Assembly: GCF_014905175.1 (NCBI RefSeq)
Contig: NC_057790.1
Span: forward strand, 17,510,469 to 17,574,468
Origin: Aphidius gifuensis
Lineage: Eukaryota > Arthropoda > Insecta > Hymenoptera > Braconidae
Direction of reading: 5' to 3'
DNA: 64,000 nt
Shown here: positions 61,161 through 64,000 of the stretch, piece by piece
How positions within the stretch are numbered: the first letter of the stretch is position 1
How the letters are laid out: the number at the start of each line of letters is the position of its first letter
Notes under the pieces: model-generated
The model's database searches: none
What the model saw: only the letters and a program-made list of their open reading frames with translations
Told to the model about the DNA's origin: nothing
Program-made: the position numbers and the translations under genes

Positions 61161-62679
61161 TTTATTCTCAAGTTTTAAAATAAGACTGTTCATAATAATA
61201 TTTTTAATAAATAATAAAGTCTCTGAATTATAATTTATCATTTATCACTAACAGTAATAAGATTTATTTGTTGTTTGTTGTTTGTGAAATAATAAATAAA
61301 AAAATTCATGATTATTTTAACAATTATTTATTAATTATATTTAAAAGTAATTAAAATTAATTTCAATGTTGTAATGATATAAAAAAGTGAAATTGTATAA
61401 ATAATTATCATCAGAGAGAATACCTTAAAAATGTGATTTAATTGGGATAAAAATCCTGACAGTTTTGGTAGATAAATAGCCCTCCAATTTTTTTATCTAA
61501 CAATTTTAAAATTTGACCTGGTTTAAGTCAATTTACTGAATCGAATTTAATAATTATTTATATACAAATTATATTGTTAATAAATAAATATTAATGTCAA
61601 GGTTTCAATGATCTGATAAAGAAAAGATAAACTTTTTTAAATATGTTATTCACTGATTTATGATATTGCTCAACAGTAATTGCCTGTTTTTGTTTCAAAG
61701 AAAGTTATCGTATTGCATTTTTTTTTCATTTTAATATTAAGCTACACATCTTATTCAAAAAAAAAAATAAATTAAATTAAGTATGTGTTAATAATTTAAA
61801 TCATTTGATAAATTATCTCATCAATATAAAATCAATTCAGAATTTCCAAGCGAATAGCCAATCGAACATAAAAATTTTAATTTTATAAAGAATTTTATTC
61901 GTACTTTATCACAGAGGATCACGTTGGATCAAATATTATTACAAAAAATATAATTCATACTTGAGATAAATTTTAGAATTAAAAATTCTAAAAACTTATT
62001 AATATACATATAAATTTATTTCAAATTATATTTCTTAAATCTATTATTAATTCAAAAAAAAAAAAAAAACATTACCATCAAAAAATAAGACCATTGAAAT
62101 ATGTTTTTTTTTGTAATAAAAATAATTAATAAAAATCAAATTGATATTTTTTATCATTAAAAAATATATTAATTATTAGTGTTATTATAACAAAAAAATT
62201 TAATTCAATTCAATCAAATCTCTAGTGTAATTAAAGCCACGTACCAAAGAGAATACCTTACGTGATAAAAATCTTAATAAAGTATTTAATCAATTAAACA
62301 AAAAAATTAAAAAATATATCGCAATAATATTGTCGCTATAATAAAAAAAGGTAAAAGTGCCAAACGAGATAATTAAAAAAATAGTTAATCATTTAACTAT
62401 TTTGATTTTTCATATATATATATTTCGAAAAAATTAATTCGAAAAAATCGTAAGGCACCCAAAATGAAACATAAAAAGCATATCTCTCGACTGGCACTTA
62501 CACCTTTTTGTTACTAAGCCAATGATAAAATTAAATTGAGTATAAAAAATACATTATTTTATAAATACTAAAATATTTAACTGAGGCAATAAAGCTTTGT
62601 GTACTGTACAATGAGAAAAAAAAAAAAGCAGAAAAAATGCCAATCAAAACTTAAATGATAAAAAACACAATATAATTTG
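61161..62679. other. Intergenic region with 3' UTR of the Hairy/E(spl) gene
   Basis: AT-rich DNA 5' of the peptidase and 3' of the bHLH gene. The part nearest 62679 should be the bHLH 3' UTR and includes a Brd box; a K-box-like TGTGAT on the minus strand lies farther away (61908-61913). No other gene was seen. Confidence 0.45.
62590..62596 (-). promoter_or_regulatory. Brd box in the E(spl)-type 3' UTR
   Basis: The minus strand reads AGCTTTA, 84 bases after the stop codon. In flies this word in Bearded and E(spl) 3' UTRs is a microRNA seed target (miR-4/miR-79 class) that damps Notch target expression. A 7-mer can occur by chance in AT-rich DNA, but the gene context makes it credible. Confidence 0.5.
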
Positions 62680-64000
62680 CTACCATGGTCTCCACATGAG
62701 ATTTCTATAATTAGCTCTTTCAATATCAATATTTTCATTGTTAGCTTGATGATGATGATGACGTGTTGAATTTGTTCTATTACGTTTTCTCATGACATAA
62801 TTTGATGGTGATTGATTATCAAATGCATATGAATATTCAGAATTTGGTGGTGACATTGGTGATGGTGGTGCAATTCGTTGATTGTTAAATGGTAATGATG
62901 ATAATGGTCTTGACATTTGACATTCATTAGCCAAACGTGGTGAATTATTAATTGATTCACAAATTCTATTGGAATTTAATATTATTGGTGATACTGTTCT
63001 TGGTTGTGGAATTACCTAAAATAAAAATATTACAATTAATTATTTATATTCTATGTAATTGATAATTTCATTTTATAAAAAATTAAATTTAGTAATTTAT
63101 TTTTTTGATTTAATACTTGCCTGAACATTGATATTTCTTGTTGATTGTAATCCAGATGCAAGATGTCTTGCTAAACGTTCACCAGATTCATCAGGAAGTG
63201 AAGCAAGATATCTACATGCTTCAGTTGCACAATGACCAAATCCAGATTTCCATCTACTTTCAGCTGTTGCAATATCTTGAGGTGGAACAACAATACTTGG
63301 TGATGATAATGATGGTTGAGATCCATGTATTCTTTGTAAATGACGTACTGTTAATTCAAGAATATCAGCTTTTTCTAATTTACTTATATTTTCACCTTCA
63401 GTCTAAAAAAAAATAAAATAAAAATAGTTATTATAATAATATATATATTAGAGCTTTTTTTCTTTATTCTTTTTTTTTTTTTTTTTTTTTGTTATAAAAA
63501 TATTGTGTAAGGTATTTACCTCGAGGGCCTCAACCATGAGATCTTTCAATTCATCCAAACATCGATTGATACGTGCACGTCTTTTTCTTTCCAATAGTGG
63601 TTTTGTGACCTGAAAAATGATAAATAAATTATAAAATCTGTTCAGAATTTAATTTAAAAAATACTGTATATGTTATTTTGTTTTATTATTTTAAAATAAT
63701 ATATTTTATTGCAAATAAAAAATTTAATGTAAATGGAAAATTTTTATTTTAAATTGTTCAATTTCAATTTGAATAAAAATATTAAAAATTATAAAATAAA
63801 AATGATATAATTTTATAAAAATAATAAAAACAATTAAAAATATGTAATACAAATAATATAAATACTTGTTTATTGAAATAAGATTAAAAATATATATACG
63901 AGATTAAAATAATAAAACCAAAAAAACTAAGAAAAACAAATCTTAAAAAAATATTATCAAAATAAATAATAAAAAATATTATATTTACCTTTTTATACTG
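62680..64000 (-). CDS. Hairy/Enhancer-of-split bHLH-Orange repressor (5' end outside the window)
   Basis: Exons seen: 63989-64000, 63520-63609, 63121-63402, 62680-63015, about 239 residues; the start lies beyond the window. A bHLH domain carries the E(spl) basic region with its proline (KPLLERKRRARINRCLDELK) and a helix 2 (KADILELTVRHLQ). An Orange domain follows (WKSGFGHCATEACRYLASLP). The protein ends in the Groucho-recruiting tetrapeptide WRPW. Such proteins are nuclear repressors, usually Notch targets in neural selection. The residues before the basic region (QYKKVTKP) resemble E(spl) rather than Hairy. The intron 63016-63120 starts with GC (CAG then GCAAGT), the common non-canonical donor; using the nearby GT would break frame. 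A His run (HHHH) precedes the C-terminus. Subgroup assignment is tentative. Confidence 0.93.

Noticed and set aside
1..64000. tRNA or rRNA genes
   Set aside because: Scanned by eye for GGTTCGAATCC-type T arms and long GC-rich blocks; none found.

Overview
The window is nuclear DNA from an AT-rich animal genome, almost certainly an insect. The evidence is short introns (mostly 60-110 bp) with GT-AG borders, strongly A/T-ending codons, a Hairy/E(spl) gene with a Brd box, an insect-type acyl-CoA desaturase, an Mi-2 gene and verprolin. A small hymenopteran genome such as a parasitoid wasp fits this texture, but nothing in the sequence proves the order. Exon borders given here were read by eye; every multi-exon gene except Mi-2 closes in frame.

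Layout: 0.6-2.7 kb, DDX28-like mitochondrial RNA helicase (-). 3.4-4.0 kb, divergent fatty-acid-binding protein (+). 4.2-5.7 kb, ribosomal protein S5 (+). 5.8-7.8 kb, cyclic-nucleotide-gated-type channel without a recognisable selectivity filter (-). 8.3-9.9 kb, F-box/LRR protein (+). 11.8-13.1 kb, delta-9-type acyl-CoA desaturase (-). 13.1-17.6 kb, gene-poor DNA with one strong miRNA-like foldback. 17.6-29.1 kb, a satellite of about 113 monomers of about 101 bp, interrupted by a 100-N gap. 29.6-30.0 kb, prefoldin subunit 1 (+). 31.7-39.8 kb, Mi-2/CHD4 chromatin remodeller (-). 41.4-42.2 kb, unrecognised acidic protein (-). 43.1-45.8 kb, ABCF3 (+). 46.5-48.2 kb, verprolin/WIP (-). 49.0-53.7 kb, a complete hAT transposon. 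54.9-56.8 kb, acetyl-CoA transporter SLC33A1 (+). 57.2-57.5 kb, small secreted protein (-). 57.8-61.2 kb, M13 neprilysin-like peptidase (-). 62.7 kb to the window end, Hairy/E(spl) repressor (-), cut by the window edge.

The most notable object is the hAT element at 48998-53656. It has matching 13-bp terminal inverted repeats (12/13) and a perfect 8-bp target-site duplication, so it is a complete and probably young insertion. It carries two convergent, homologous genes. One protein keeps the catalytic Asp-Asp-Glu positions but has no BED zinc finger. The other has a BED finger but has lost the catalytic aspartates and the C-terminal dimerisation motif. Both element ends carry clusters of a 9-bp motif (G[G/T][A/T]TAAAAC) that could be the binding sites. 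This suggests a transposon whose DNA-binding and catalytic functions are divided between duplicated genes; that division is inference.

The remaining genes are ordinary single-copy housekeeping or developmental genes and do not form one pathway. Several pairs are convergent (RpS5/channel, PFDN1/Mi-2, ABCF3/verprolin) or divergent (channel/F-box, acidic protein/ABCF3, verprolin/SLC33A1). The transposon sits in the verprolin/SLC33A1 upstream interval.
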